Assembly (NCBI GenBank): GCA_003254905.1
Contig: QANU01073111.1
Span: 542,097-606,096 of the forward strand
Length of the DNA: 64,000 nucleotides
Direction of reading: 5' to 3'
DNA from: Nissolia schottii
Lineage: Eukaryota > Streptophyta > Magnoliopsida > Fabales > Fabaceae
Shown piece by piece: positions 39,578 to 52,793 of the stretch (positions are counted from its first letter, which is position 1; the number at the start of each line of letters is the position of its first letter). The translations under genes were made by a program, and so were the position numbers. Under the pieces are notes generated by a model. The model was not told the DNA's origin and searched no databases. It was given only the letters and a program-made list of their open reading frames with translations.

Positions 39578-41842
39578 ATGGGCTGTTGTTGCTCTAAGGT
39601 ACCAAGGATCCGTTGTTGTGCATGCCCAATTTGCTGTCATTGGCCTCCTATGGTAAATTTTGATTTTGGACATTTTTTTTTTTATTATGTTCTTATGTCT
39701 CTCAACTACCAAGAACTCACAAACTTGTTTATTGACACTGTTTTTCCTGCGGGCCTTTGTTGCTAAGTCAAATTGATATTCAGTGTATGACTCTTCTTGG
39801 AAATTAGATATCTGTGACACCTTTGTGTCAATAGTTCTTATGATTATCTTCAACATTGAAGATAGATTTGTAATAAGCTGCTACAAAATTCTAGTTTATT
39901 CTCAATTAAATTATAACTGTCAAGCTTAGAAATGGATCCTCTCAATTTGATGTGTTGTCAATTATTGAAGTGTCATCTCTTACAGTCAATTGAGGTGGTA
40001 GGATCTACACATGGCATATGCAACATTTGATAACAAATCAAATTCAAAGAATCCATTCCCATCTGACTTCAAGTCAAGATTTTTGCTAATGGGTATTATA
40101 AGTCATCGGTCATTACAATCACCATTTTTCTTCCTTGGAGTTCATTTTATCAAAGTTAGCATTGCTAATTGTATGACTTCATTGTAGTCAAGTGTGGCTA
40201 TGAGGACCCTTTAGTGGCATGCAGTATTCTAACATAAGAATTATTATGTAGTATGTCTACAATGTTCTGAAGATACAATTTGAGTATTTGACCACTTATT
40301 TAGTTGATGTTAAGAATTTCATAATCATAAGTAAAAATTATTTTAGCTTTGTCCTATCCCTTAAATTAGATCTAGTACAATCTTTAATTGATATGCTATG
40401 CTCTCACTCTTGTACTGCTTCTTAACTTCCAAAGTTCCTAATCATCAAGAAATTAGAAAATTATCATCTGAAGAAATTCTCTCCTTGTTAACAGGGAGTT
40501 TGTAAAAGCATGCACTTGAGCCCCTTTTGTGAATGTTATTTCCTTCAAGTCATGGAATCAAATACATTAACAACTTGAGAAGTTCATCTCTTGATATAAA
40601 ATAGATAGATACCAAAATAATTGAGGTCCATATCAGTTCTGATTATAAGTTGTTAATAATGATTGTGACATATTTAGATAACATTCGTTATTTCTGTCAC
40701 ATGACCTCCATGTTACATAGCTCTTGCAGTGTTGTGGCAGTGATAGTGGCCAGAAGCATGTACAGTATTCCTCTGGAAATGTGCACCATGTAACCACAAT
40801 GCAGATTTGGGAAGCAAAACTATCGCAGGCCAGCCAGGATGGCAAAATTGTAAGTTTATGTGGAATGAATAATCTTGTTGCCAATTTATAATAAATAATT
40901 CAAGTTAGATATTTTCATATTAATAGAAAAAAGAAACAAATCACAAAATATAAGGAAATATAAAAAAAATCAAGAATCATCTCTCCCCAAAACTTAAGTT
41001 GTTGGATGGAGACAATTGAATGATTTTATATTTAAATAATATGAATTTCCAAGTACTTGCGTCACATGAATAGGACTAAGCACTAATCACAACATTAGCA
41101 TCCCAATACCATGCTGATGAACACCATAAATACTTAATAATAATAAACCCCTATGTTCTTACAATCCTCTTGCCACACGTGGCCATGTCGCAGGATTCAA
41201 TCTTAATTCAATTCACTGGTGTGAGATGAGTGGCTCAAGATGATCATCAAGCTAAAATTTTATTGCAAGAATTCCTTTTGAACTATGTATATTCCTAGAA
41301 ACTGGCATAAATGCTGTGGGGGAGTCAGATTCTAAATCATTAGTAATTTGGTTTCTGGTTGTATTTTTCTTATAATAGGTACAATGGTTATCATTTACCG
41401 TTCTTTAACACACGTTTTGTTTCTGGGTGCAGGTTGTAGTAAAATTTAGTGCATCTTGGTCTAGTCCTTGTACAGATATAGTACCAATATTCTCTGAGCT
41501 TGCCATAAAATATACAAGCCTTGTGTTTCTGACAGTGGATGCTGATAAGCTTGTTGTAAGTATAAAGGTCTCATTATTATAGAAGCATGAATTGGAAAAC
41601 TATACTCTAATTTTCCTATGGTATCTCTTAAATCCTTTTCCCTCTTATCATTTCAAGTAAAAATTATATTTTATTAATTTATAATGTAGGAGTTAAGTAC
41701 TTCGTTGGATATCACAGCAACACCAACATTCTTTTTTTTCAAAGATGGTCTAATGGTAGACAAACTAGTTGGAGCTGATAAGTCAGAGCTCATGAGGAAA
41801 ACAGCTGCTGTTGCTGATCTTGCATTTAGATCTTGTAATTGA
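39578..41842 (+). CDS. h-type thioredoxin-like protein with WSSPC site
   Basis: Exons 39578-39598, 40730-40849, 41433-41555 and 41690-41842 (TGA) give 138 residues, all introns phase 0. The seven-residue first exon MGCCCSK is a myristoylation (Gly2) and palmitoylation (Cys) signal, as in the plant TRX h2/h9 subgroup, so membrane attachment is likely. The thioredoxin fold follows: YSSGNVHHVTTMQIWEAKL, VVVKFSASWSSPCTDIVP, ELAIKYTSLVFLTVDADKL, then ITATPTFFFFKDG with the conserved cis-Pro and KLVGADKSEL. The usual WCGPC active site reads WSSPC: the nucleophilic first Cys is Ser (TCT), the second Cys is kept. It is probably not a normal disulfide reductase; it may bind partners or act through one Cys. 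Intron 1 is 1.1 kb. Confidence 0.85.
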
Positions 41843-42997
41843 TCCATCCCCTTACCATCATCATAAAACTGTCTCGGTATACTTTATGCAAAAAGAAAAA
41901 AATAGTTTTTGTTGATCTCGAAATTATCCAACAAATTCTGAGTAAAACATTCACTTAGTCGTGACATGCTTAAAGAGCAAACACTTTTTCTTACTTAGAA
42001 CCATTAAATTTCTAATATATCAACAATGTGGGTCATCGTTGTAAGCCACAATGCTGGATATCTAACCATACAAAATAAGAAAAAGGTTTTGCTCCTTGGA
42101 CGTCTAAATTCTTTTTGAATTGGATTGGATTTACCTAGTGGTCAATTATGAATAGTGTACCTAAGAAATCGAGGGGAAATAGAGTTCGTGTAATTTTCAG
42201 TTGTTGGACAACAGATATCATGTGAGTGAATGGAATTTGGACCTTAGCAAACTGGCCCGCGTACACCAACACAAGCAATGAATGGCCAGCATACCACATG
42301 CATTCTGGACCTAGTGGACCCTAACTTGATGGAACATTGCATCGCCTCAACACAAATATTTCAAATTTTGAAATGATCATACGTCAATGATGAAATGTGT
42401 TATTTATACTATTCTTTTGATAGACACTATGCTGATTTACATAGTATCTATTTTTAGATGACATCTTAACGATGATATTAACATCTTGCAGTCAGCAAAT
42501 TATTTGTAATATCCTATTTACTACGGTCTAGGCAGATTGAGTTCTAGTGCTCTCTCGCGTGGAAGAGCCTCTTCTCATTTTATAAGATTGTTTTCAATGA
42601 GAAGAAACATGTGGTTCTAGACCGAAAATTCAGAATAAGTTGAAATGATTGGCATCCAATTCGATAAAACCCTACAAGCTAGCTTTTTGTTGTGTCCACT
42701 GGCCAGAGAGGCGAGTGAGGATGAAACCAAGGTGTTCTAAGATTGATCCCCATGACATTTTCTCTTTTATCACATGGAGAAAAGGAACAAATAATTGCAG
42801 AATAAAATGAGGAAACAAAAGTGTCTATATAGGAATGGTTGCTTGTGTAACATCATGATAGATTTAGAAAGGGGAATTTCACTGTCCGTCCATCCGTATC
42901 CTCTTTAACTTTTGTTAAGTGCCTCAATAACAAGGGAACATATTCTATGGTACACGGACACACCTCACATGCATCAGAATTTTTAACAAAAACTTAA
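41843..42997. other. Intergenic DNA, nothing recognised
   Basis: 3' flank of the thioredoxin-like gene and unassigned DNA. No gene or repeat is firmly supported. Confidence 0.5.
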
Positions 42998-43184
42998 GAT
43001 ATTCTTGCATGGGCATGTGTTGACGTGCCTAAAATTTTTTTCTTAGACACAAAAAAGTAGTAGATCTCACATATATTTAAACACATTTTTAATAAATTTT
43101 GTGAAATTCATAATTTTTTTTAATGTGACTAAGAAAAAATTCTTAAACATATGCTCACACAAAAATATATTCAAAAACTTATAT
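42998..43184. mobile_element. Foldback MITE, diverged
   Basis: The left arm (AAGATATTCTTGCATGGGCA then TTTTTTTCTTAGACACA) and the inverted right arm (TGAATATATTTTTGTGTGAG then TTTTTTCTTAGTCACA) match imperfectly over about 80 bases. No coding capacity and no resolved target duplication. Confidence 0.5.
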
Positions 43185-44064
43185 AGATGATGCGTTTTGC
43201 GTAACCATTCTTATTCACAAATTTGTATATTTAAAAGTGAATATAAATATAGAGAAACGACAACTATTTAGATGTAGTTATGAATTTGTACAACTTTGTG
43301 AGTGCTAATTACTCATGATGTGGCTGTGGTTAATCAACTAAACCCTCCCAGAAATGGAATATATTTAATGCGTGTTTAATCAACATATAAAATTTCTCAA
43401 ACTGTAAACCCAAAGTCATATACATAAAATAAAGCCATTAAATACAAATTAATCAGAATAATTAACAAACTAATTAAGTATCACCTATTAGATGATAAAA
43501 TTCTTCCTTTTGATTTTGAGTTTTAACGTAATTGTAAAGCTCAAATTTGAGATCTCTAATTAAGTTAGAACAAACCTCTTATCAATAGATTGGTATTAAT
43601 TGTTACATTGTTATTACGGTTACTTTCACTTCAAAACTAAATTTTAGTCATTAAAACAATGTCGACAAATATGTAATTTAAGTGAAACAACAAAATGTAA
43701 CTTAATAGGTAGAGGAATTTTTTCAATAATTAAAATTGTAAGAAATCATGTATGAAGAAGGGTTTTTTTTGTGTAATCAGGGTGTACATCACTGAGTTTA
43801 TATAAAATGGTAGACTGTTAGTCATATAAATGTTTTTTCATTCCCACGGGTGAATATTTATGAAGAAGGTAAGCAACTTTATTGATACCAAACATATTAC
43901 AAGTAAATTACACAGGATAAATTATTCATCATAGTGAATACAATCAATATTTTTTTATTAAACCAACCAATCACCAATTTAATTCCCCCATAGCACAATT
44001 TAAAGGAAATGGGCACCCACACCTATCTGTCCTGAACAGAATAGCTATAGTTGCGTATGCAACG
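43185..44064. other. AT-rich 3' flank of methylesterase gene
   Basis: No gene or clear repeat seen. Likely contains the 3' UTR of the minus-strand methylesterase. Confidence 0.5.
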
Positions 44065-47000
44065 TCAAAAGGGAGAAGCAGCTTTGAGAAGCAAACCAAA
44101 AAGGAGGAATGGTGTGGAGAAGAAGGGGCTGTGGTCACTGTCCAGCTCATACACTGTGGATGGCGTCCACCTGTTTATCATCGCTTCCTGTTGTTCTGGT
44201 TTCACCACATTGTCATGCCTTGTCTTTATGTACACGCGCGGCACCTTCTCCACTTCTTCACCACCGCCGTCTGCGATGAACCGTGCACTCGTCAGTGCCA
44301 ACACTGGCCCTGGCCTCAACAGCATCATTGCCAGGGTCGAATCCTGAGTAAAGTCTCCCATCATTGAATGATAACTAAGTGAATAGTATATATTTGGCAA
44401 AATATTTATAGCTCATTGTCTTTAATATTTTATATCAAAATATGACACCAATCCATTTTGCATTTCTCATTTACTTTGATAGTTTAATCTCCTCAAAACA
44501 TGGTCGTAAAATATTTCCTGAAGTTTTTTTTTTTTTTTTCCTTTTGATAAATTCTCAGTAAAATAAAGAGGGAATATGTAAGAAAATTTGTAGAAAAGTA
44601 TATCAATACTCAATTACAAATGAGAAATTCTCCCTAAACAATAAAAGTGGATAATTATATGTAAATAACATATAAAATATAACAAAAGATAAAATTGTTA
44701 TATAGTACAATAAGTATGTGAGACCTATATTTAATTAAAAGCCACTATATTTTGTACGTTGTCCATTGTCCACTTTTGTCATTCAGGTAAGGTAACCCAT
44801 TACAAATAGCCGGTAAAATGTTTGGTAAACCTATTTTTTTTTTTCATCTTGGTAAATTCTCTGGGTGCTGATTCTTTTGCCAAAAATTGTCCTACATGTT
44901 GCAAAAGCACGGGATGAAATTGATCATAGACCAAGGTAAATGTCATGTGGGGAACCCTAAAGGCTACAGCCAAATGGCACGCGAAAGTGACAAATGGTTT
45001 AACTGTTTTGTAGAATTCTGAGATGTTATTAGGATAAAAAGTAGTAGATGTTATGTATCTTTCAATGTCTAATATCTCTATACTTTTGCATTGAAAATAT
45101 ATAGTTAAAAATGGGTGATCGATAGCCATGATTTACAAAGATGAAGTGTTGATATCGAATAATACATATTTCTTTTTGTAAACACAAGCACTTCTTTATC
45201 CGGTTTGAGTTGATTTTACTAATCTATTTTATCAAAAATAAAAAGATAAAGACACAAGTATTTGGGGGTGATAGTGCGTGATACTCTGTGTCTCTGTTTT
45301 TATGGTGACCACAAAAAGTGTTCAATTAAATGTGTGAGAGAGAGAGAAAGAGAATAATGTACCTCATGAGGGCTCAATTGGTAGATGATTTTGCGTTGAA
45401 GTTCTTTCTTCACCAAAGCACTGGTTGGAGGCTTATCCTGTCCCAATCCAAATCCTAGCTCGTATGCATCCCCAAACTCAGATAGGTCAGGTACCCCCTG
45501 CATGATTCAAACCACAAAACACTTTTTAATTATCATTAAATAATAATCTAGGAGTATGCTTACCACAGGCACAAAAAGCAAGCTGCCCGTACTACCATAT
45601 TATTCTGCTAGCAACTAGGCTCATTAACTGTTTGTTGCTTTTCAATCATTGATGATGCATTGAAAACAGTAAAAATGTGGCTATTAGCCTAAAATCATGA
45701 AAAAATTCCTCTGTTATCTTTCAGAAGAGAAAAAATTATATAAAAAAATCTAACACCTTCACAAAAAAAGGTTAGTGGGATTATAATGAAAATGTGAGTA
45801 AAAAAATTATTAATTAAACACAAATCCAACACGTTATTCTTGAGCACACATAATAATATTGGTAAGACTTACATTTTTTAAATGTGTTTAAATTCCATGT
45901 ATTATAACTATATTCATATAAGAACTCTTAGATTACATAATAAATAACATCTCAATTATAATAATTACTCATTTATTACATGGTTATAAATATATTCAAC
46001 TTTATCCTTTTATTAAGATCAGAGAAAAATTTATCTTCTAGAATTCTACTCTTCGGAGGACAAAGTGGACTTGTGGAATAGACAGGGCTGTCGGATCACA
46101 CCCATTCTGGTTGAGGAAAAAAGGAAGGAAAGCAAGATATACTATTTGACAAAGTCATGTCTCCAAACAAGATAACATTGGCTATCAAAGGATGCTTACA
46201 ATGATTAATTCACAATGGTTGCCATTTTATAGGGGATTAATGTGGCGCACAATATTCGTGAGGATAAATGAGATACTAGAGTAGACACGATTGGAACTTG
46301 GAAGGTTAAACAGAAAACTTTATTACTAGATTGAAGTTGTTATAATGATTATGAAATAAAGACGATTAGCTTTGTTCGTACACATTCTAGGAGCTACTTA
46401 TCTTGGTAGACTGGGTTTGCATGTTAAGATTGGTCTTCCTCGTTTTTAGGAAACAAAATCTAATTTTGTATAGTATGAACCATATGCACCACTCCGGTCA
46501 GAGAATTAGAATGCACACCATAGCCATTTTATTGAACTTAATAATTATGATAAAATTAAAAGTTGATTATTGTCAAAGCCAGAAGAAGAAGTAAAGGTAC
46601 AAGACCTTAACACGCTATTTGACTAAATTGAAAACTCTAATAAAAAGACTAAATAAATAAGAATTGTCTCCCCTACACAGTACCGTGGAAAAAAGAAAAT
46701 AGGGAGATAAAATAAAAGAAAGTAGAGAAAAGAAATCCCCAATAATATCTTAAAACGCTTATTTTATGCTTAAAGAAATCCCTTATTGCTGAACAACTTG
46801 CGAGTTTGTTTGTATATGGCGCTACCTCAAGAAAAATGTGAGAGTAGGTATTCAAAACAAACATGCGAAACGGTATATGCTCGGTGAATTGAATTTGTTC
46901 GGTGAATTGTGAAGACAGTTGGCAACCAATCACTTCAACATACCCAGCACACATCATATCATCATCCTTGCTGGATGGAAAACCTTGAAGATTCCAGAGA

Positions 47001-47768
47001 CAACAATCGAAGGAGCATAGTACTCATTATTACCGTGTCTCAAGTCTTTCAAAAACGACAACAAAAGAAAAAACGCACGGTAGAATGAATTCAATGTTTA
47101 AAACAAAAATAAAACGAGAGGGATTGTAACAGGGGAAAAACAGAACAGGTTGGTTTTGTGTATTAGTGTGTGAAAAGGACTAACTCACATCTTTAAGGTC
47201 TTGATCGCTGCAGAAACCAAACTTGAGCATAGTTGCTGCCACATAGACAGCCACACGGATCTTATTAGGGAACTCGTGACACGCCTGAGTAACACTCAAC
47301 CCTCCTGCACTGTGCCCCACCATTATCACCTGCTACCAATTGCATAACACCGATAGCTTCAGTTCAGAAAGAGACATGTATGTATAGTCATATAGATATT
47401 TACTGAGGGGGGACCAATAATAATTAATTCATCTATGCGCATGCATACATACATACATACATACATACATACACATGTGTGTGTGTATATATACATACCT
47501 GCTCATCATCTGGCAGAGCAGAGATGAAATCCATGAGAGGCTTATTGTAATCGTCGAAAGAGAGAACGGAATCGGCATCGGATTGATCGATTCCGGCACT
47601 CTTGAGGTCTATGCAGGAGACCTTGTAGCCGGAATTCTCCATAAGGCACCGGATTTTGTACCAGCTCCAACCTCCACATCCTATGCCATGTATGAGGACG
47701 AAGTGATGCTGCTTCAAGGGAAAGGTTCCTCTTGGATCAACAACCCCTTTTTCCACTATCTCAGGCAT
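44065..47768 (-). CDS. MES17: Methylesterase 17 (methyl-IAA esterase type)
   Basis: Alpha/beta hydrolase of the plant methylesterase family; the Arabidopsis counterpart hydrolyses methyl indole-3-acetate to free auxin. Exons on minus: 47768-47499, 47329-47189, 45497-45363 and 44343-44065 (TGA), all phase 0, giving 274 residues against about 276 in Arabidopsis. The ATG at 47768 (MPEIVEKG) aligns with the family start. An in-frame ATG at 47843 lies within a TATATATG box and is judged to be promoter. Motifs: HFVLIHGIGCGGWSWYKI, CIDLKSAGID, nucleophile GHSAGG (Ser97), YELGFGLGQDKPPTSA, Asp226 in TRHDNVVKPEQQ and His253 in DSDHSPFF, so the triad is intact. No transit peptide, so probably cytosolic. 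A TACA/TG/TA microsatellite sits just inside intron 1 and intron 3 is the shortest but still 1 kb. Confidence 0.95.
47441..47492. repeat. Compound CATA/TG/TA microsatellite at MES17 splice donor
   Basis: About eight CATA units followed by TG and TA runs. It ends about six bases from the intron 1 donor (GT at 47498-47497). Confidence 0.9.
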
Positions 47769-47839
47769 GGCTATGAGCTTTCTCTGTTTCTCTGGTGATA
47801 ACAGTAATGCGGTTTTTCTCACTGGCTTTCTTGGTGAGC

Positions 47840-47855
47840 GCATATATAGGATAGG
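47840..47855 (-). promoter_or_regulatory. Probable TATA box of MES17
   Basis: On the minus strand the sequence CCTATATATG lies about 75 bases upstream of the chosen ATG, a usual spacing for a short 5' UTR. Confidence 0.55.
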
Positions 47856-47929
47856 AATAGAGTTTTTTTTATGGGGTGTTGACGTTACCCCTTTTGTTTT
47901 TAACTATATTTATTCAATATATTAGTTAT

Positions 47930-48605
47930 GAGAGACTCTGTCCATTCTTCGAATGAGACTTGATAAGTTGCCATCATTCAATGGTGGATAATAGTTGAAT
48001 CAGTGTCCATTCACTATTAGATGTATGTGATTTTTCATGTTCATTTAATGAGTCAGCGTTAATTTACTATTATGTTAAGTAATCTTTTTTATGTGTATTA
48101 CAAGCAAATAAATTCTTCTATTAAATTTCTTAATTTTTTATAATTTTTAAAATTAAATTTATTAAATTTAATTATCATTTTATTTTTATATGTTCTTAAT
48201 AAACTTTTCATTAGTCAAATTATTTGAACAATTAATTTATAAAATGGTTTAAAAATTTGCAAACACTTAAGGTTTACTATACACATTTTCACAAATATTA
48301 TATTAAAAATTATTAATTTATCACATTAAATCATATGACACGTTAATATTTTATATTAGATTATGAAATGATGACAAAATTCAATAAATTTAATTTTAAA
48401 AATTATAAAAAAATTAGATAAATTTAGTAAAAGACTATATTTACTTCATAAGACATATAAAAAAATCACCTAAAATGTGATCCTCAAATGTCAGTTTTAT
48501 TGAGATATCCTTTAATAGTGAATAGGTGAAATGAATCAGAATCCATCCAATTTAATAATAAATGAGAGATGAGTCGGCATAATGTCTCATACTAGTTCGA
48601 ATAAC
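47930..48605. mobile_element. Long foldback transposon, about 0.67 kb
   Basis: The left half (to about 48200) and the right half (from about 48360) are inverted copies. Shared blocks include TTTTTTATAATTTTTAAAAT, TCACTATTA and ATGAGA-type tips, over about 250 bases per arm. The centre is AT-rich and has no coding capacity. Target duplication not resolved. Similar tip wording to the hairpin at 32031-32144. Confidence 0.65.
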
Positions 48606-49963
48606 ATATTTTATTATAATTATTTGGAATATTCCGGAGTTCATAGATATATATTTTATGTTTAATGAGATGGGGTCATTTATTCATTATCAGTTTATGA
48701 CCCTGGCCTGGCGTAGGATGCACTCAGAGAATGCTATGCCTACGATCAGTTTATGACACATATCCAGTGGTTCAAAGGAGGGCTCTAATCCAAATTGCAT
48801 CATCATTGCATCAGTATTTTTCAGGATTTATGTTCAAGTGTTGAATTTTTAATTTCACTGTCTATAAATAATAGATTTAGCACCAATACGATAAACAAAA
48901 TAGTTAATATTTTAATGCTTAAGCATTCATGGATATGAAAATTTATAGACATTAGTACATTACTATCTTATATTGCAGGACACTCAAAATCACATCCTCT
49001 ATTTCTCAGTTTTATCTTTTTAATAAAATATTTTTAATTAAAAATACTATGCGTCTCTTTAAATTAATTAACAATACTTTTATGCCTGTCAAGCAAAATT
49101 TTTTATTTGATAAATAATAATAATAATAATAAAGAGGATAAATAATTTAATATTTAAAATGAAATAAATAGATGTTAATGAATTTAGAGTGGTTATTGAG
49201 ATATTAGTGATGAGTTAATGAGTGAGTTATAAAAAATTGTATGAGTATTTTAAAAATAGTAAAAATTAGACAACAAAAATAGTTAAAGCGGTGTATCCTC
49301 TTTATACATTGTAGAGATGATTAGTTTTTTTTTTTTTTCCGGCAATAACATGATTGGGTATTTTAAAAGTAACACTGAATTTCCCTGCCGTACAATATGA
49401 AACTATTATGATTAACTTAAAATTGAATCCATGTAAACAAAAAGGTAAATGAAAATTAGACATTCATGCGGAGAAGAATTCAGCTTTGGAACTGGTGTTT
49501 TGTCCTTCAACAGGACGGCAAGAATTTTTGTTTTTAGTTCATTTATATTGACTTCATTTGATATACTGGAATTGGTCGGTTGAGTGTCATTAATTTGTTT
49601 ATTTATCGTTCATTATATGCATTATGCATATTGATCTTGCTGTGAACCATCGATAAATTTTATATCATCCACTATGTTTATTTGTGTTTTTTGTCCAAAT
49701 CACATGTATCTTTATGCATAAAAAGAAAAGGGACATGTATTTTTTTTACTCAATACAATTTTTCTCTTTTTGGATTATTTAAGATATTATAAGTATTAAA
49801 AGAGAGAGAGATAAGCGGTGGGAACATAAATAATACATGGAGTTATATCAAGATTCAAACCTTAGATCAACGGTTAAGAGAGCGAAACATTTGTCACCCA
49901 AACTCATCATAATTAGTAATTTGTGTGGAATTTTTTTTCAAAAAAATTGTGCGGTTGTATAAT
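48606..49963. other. AT-rich intergenic DNA, nothing recognised
   Basis: No gene. Short poly-T and AAT runs only. Confidence 0.5.
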
Positions 49964-49970
49964 GTAAACA

Positions 49971-50253
49971 TAGGGCTGTCAAAATGGGCCCAGCCCGTTT
50001 ACCCGGTTAAATGGACGGGCTTTACATGCAAAAAATAGGCCTGCGAAAATTTGAAAAAAAATTAGACCAACCTGTTTAAACCCAGCCCGTTTAGTCCCAA
50101 CCCGTTTGGCCCGCGGGCTGGCCCGTTTACCCGTGAATTTTTTTTTAAATAATTTTAAATAATTTTTTTTGATTTTTTTTATAATTTTTTAATAATTTTT
50201 AAATAAATAAACGGGCTGGCGGGCGACCTGCCCTTTTACTACATATGTTTACA
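49971..50253. mobile_element. 'TAGGGCTGTCAAAATGGGCC' type repeat, probable non-autonomous hAT-like
   Basis: Begins TAGGGCTGTCAAAATGGGCC and carries repeated GCCCGTTTACCC and GGGCTGGC blocks around an AT-rich core. This wording is common in plant non-autonomous hAT-type elements. A direct repeat GTAAACATA occurs at 49964-49972 and 50254-50262, a plausible target duplication. The right end lacks a matching inverted terminus and instead runs into a palindrome. Confidence 0.5.
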
Positions 50254-50273
50254 GTAAACATATGTAGTAAAAG
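50233..50273. repeat. Perfect 41-bp palindrome
   Basis: Two 20-base arms, CTTTTACTACATATGTTTAC and its exact reverse complement, separated by a single A. It can extrude as a cruciform. It lies exactly at the right edge of the repeat at 49971-50253. Confidence 0.95.
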
Positions 50274-50523
50274 AAGTTATAATTATGTAATATTAAGAGA
50301 ATCCTACAAAGTTCTCAACATTTTAAGTAATTAAAATAAATAATAAATATTATTGATATACTTCTAATAAAAATTAATCAAGATTATATACTTTCATTAT
50401 TTTTTTTTCCAATATCTTTACAAGAATAATATTGAAATTTAAAAATGATTTTAAGAGATTTTTTTTAGAACTTATTAAAATTATGATAAAAATCCTTAAA
50501 AATGTAAAGAATAATTGTTTTTA

Positions 50524-51565
50524 GGGCCTTTTATGTCATGTCAACAAGTTTTTTCCTACCTAGGGACATGTGACTTAATGCTACTTTTAAATAAGGCTCC
50601 GACTAATTTAGTCTTTGTTGAGTTTGTGACCAATTTAATCGCTAAATCTCAACCATCAAAAATCAAAACAAAGGCTAAGATTATACCTGGCAAAATTTAT
50701 ATATTAAATTATATTTATATTTTAATAGTACTAAAATTTAATTTACTAATTTATCCTCATTCTTTTAATAATTTTCTTACTTAACATTCCCCTTAATCTT
50801 CTTCCATACATCACCTCTTTCCTTGTCGTTTGCCCAGTGGCAATGACGTCACCTCCTCCACCTTCACCCTTGTTGTCGGCAGTGGCAACACCACTATCAC
50901 TAGAGCAACCATTCTTAACCCATAAATCTCATCATTCTCCACCATCAACAACATCAACGTCATAAATACATTACTCAAAATCCATAAAATTCAATAATCA
51001 TGATTGCGGGTGAGGGAGTCGTGGGTCATTGATGAGTGTGGCGGCAACCTAAAAATGTTTTGTATCTCATGGGTCTAGGCCCTGGTTGTGTGGATCTGGG
51101 TAAGGGTTACACAAATATGGGTGGGGCTTGTTAATGAACTAGTTGTATTAGAGGTAGAAGAAGATCGTGAATGAACGTCGGTAGATATTTAGAGGTGGAA
51201 GACGATCATAGATGAACAAGCCAGTACGTAGATCTGTCAAGGGAGATCTGGACAAATGACGCAAGGTGGAAGGGACGATGTTTGAGGAGATCGTGGATCA
51301 AAGGGGTAAAGGAACTTAACATTTGGGATAGCGGAGCGGTCGCCGACATCAAGGGAAGGAGAAACACTTGTCTAGTAGAGGAGGGAGAGGTGAGAGAGAA
51401 ACGGAATGAGAGCAAACTTATAATTTCAGATTTTATCTTGTTATAATATTGTCACGACCAATTTGGTCCCTAAATCAGGACGGATCAAATTAGTTGGCTC
51501 CTTCAAACAATATATACATGTTACGTATGTCTACGAGAAAATGTTTATATTGACACAAATCTACC
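50524..51565. mobile_element. Candidate Mutator-like non-autonomous element
   Basis: Imperfect inverted ends of about 100 bases: the left has GGCTCCGACTAATTTAGTC and GTGACCAATTTAATCGCT; the inverted right has GGAGCCAACTAATTTGATCC and GGGACCAAATTGGTCGTGAC. The interior (about 50780-51420) is GC-rich with minus-strand open frames (51415-51206) of no recognised family. The architecture is like the elements at 10755 and 17495, but no clean target duplication was found, so edges are approximate. Confidence 0.55.
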
Positions 51566-52793
51566 CTTTTTTCTTAAAAGTATATTATAAAATATATATT
51601 TAATATTATTTCTTAATTGTGAAGTCTTATAATTTTATCATGCACAATTTATATATATATTATAGAAATATAAATTTGATTTGGTTTAACTTGATCATGG
51701 ATCAACTCATTAGAGTCCAATGTACTTTAAAAAATAATTATGTTTATATAGTTGTGAGATATATCATGTACCAAAAACTAATCTAGTATATATGTGTGTG
51801 TATGTATATATATTTCTTGAAATCATATAATATTAATGATAAAAAATATTTTAATATTTTATCTTTTAATTTTTATACAAATTAATATTGGTTGAAATCA
51901 CAAAAATGTCATATATATATATATATATATATAAAAAGATTATTTCAATGGTTGAACAAAGACACAACTAGAAGGACAACCACACAACTCAAAAATAACT
52001 CAACTTCAAATGTAATTAAGCTCTCAAAATTACACAAAACAGGTTAAAAGAGACATAAACATCAAAGAGCAAGCACTAAACTATGACTTACTTCTCTTTT
52101 TCCCTCCTTTTCTTTAGATCGAGCTAACTTAATTTCTTCCTCTTAATCAAGATGGATTTCAACCATGACACTAACTACATCATCGTTGTCTTAGGGAAGA
52201 GAGCCTGAAATCGAGAAAATTAATCCCAATGGACTAGTAAGAAAATATATAAACAAATTCAACGCCACAGCTTGACTCAAAACTTTAAAATAATGAATAT
52301 ATGAGTATTTTCACCGATAAACTCTTAACTTAGTTCATCTCTAATTAATGTGAGACTTTTATACACTCACATTTAAAACCCAACACATTATTAACAAGCG
52401 GAACCAAACTCTTGTCAAGATCTCACGTACATCTAGCTTTCACATCAACCTTAAATGTGGAAGCACGGCATAAAAATTACATAAATACCATTTCTCTTTA
52501 GGTGTGTTTATAAGTTGGGTTTTGGAAGGGAATGAAAAGTTTTAAGGGGCCTAGTCATGGTTTTTAAAATAAAAAATCATTACTAAGTTTTCCAAAATCT
52601 TTTCTAAAAACTATGGCTAAGTTTTCTTCTCCTCCAAAACCCAACTCGCAAAAACACTATTAAAAAAATAAATAGATTGAAAAAATTAGACTAGATTTTG
52701 TTCAATAATACCAAACCCATCTTTTGTGTTCCCCAAATTTTGGGAAGGGTTGTCCATATGCGGAGTTGAATGCCAATTTTTGGTGCACTGATA
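51566..52793. other. AT-rich intergenic DNA, nothing recognised
   Basis: Contains a (TA)n run near 51911-51932 and no supported gene. Confidence 0.6.

Noticed and set aside
47766-47843. Longer MES17 start at the in-frame ATG at 47843
   Set aside because: That ATG is part of a TATATATG box and the extra 25 residues have no counterpart in the remembered Arabidopsis protein.
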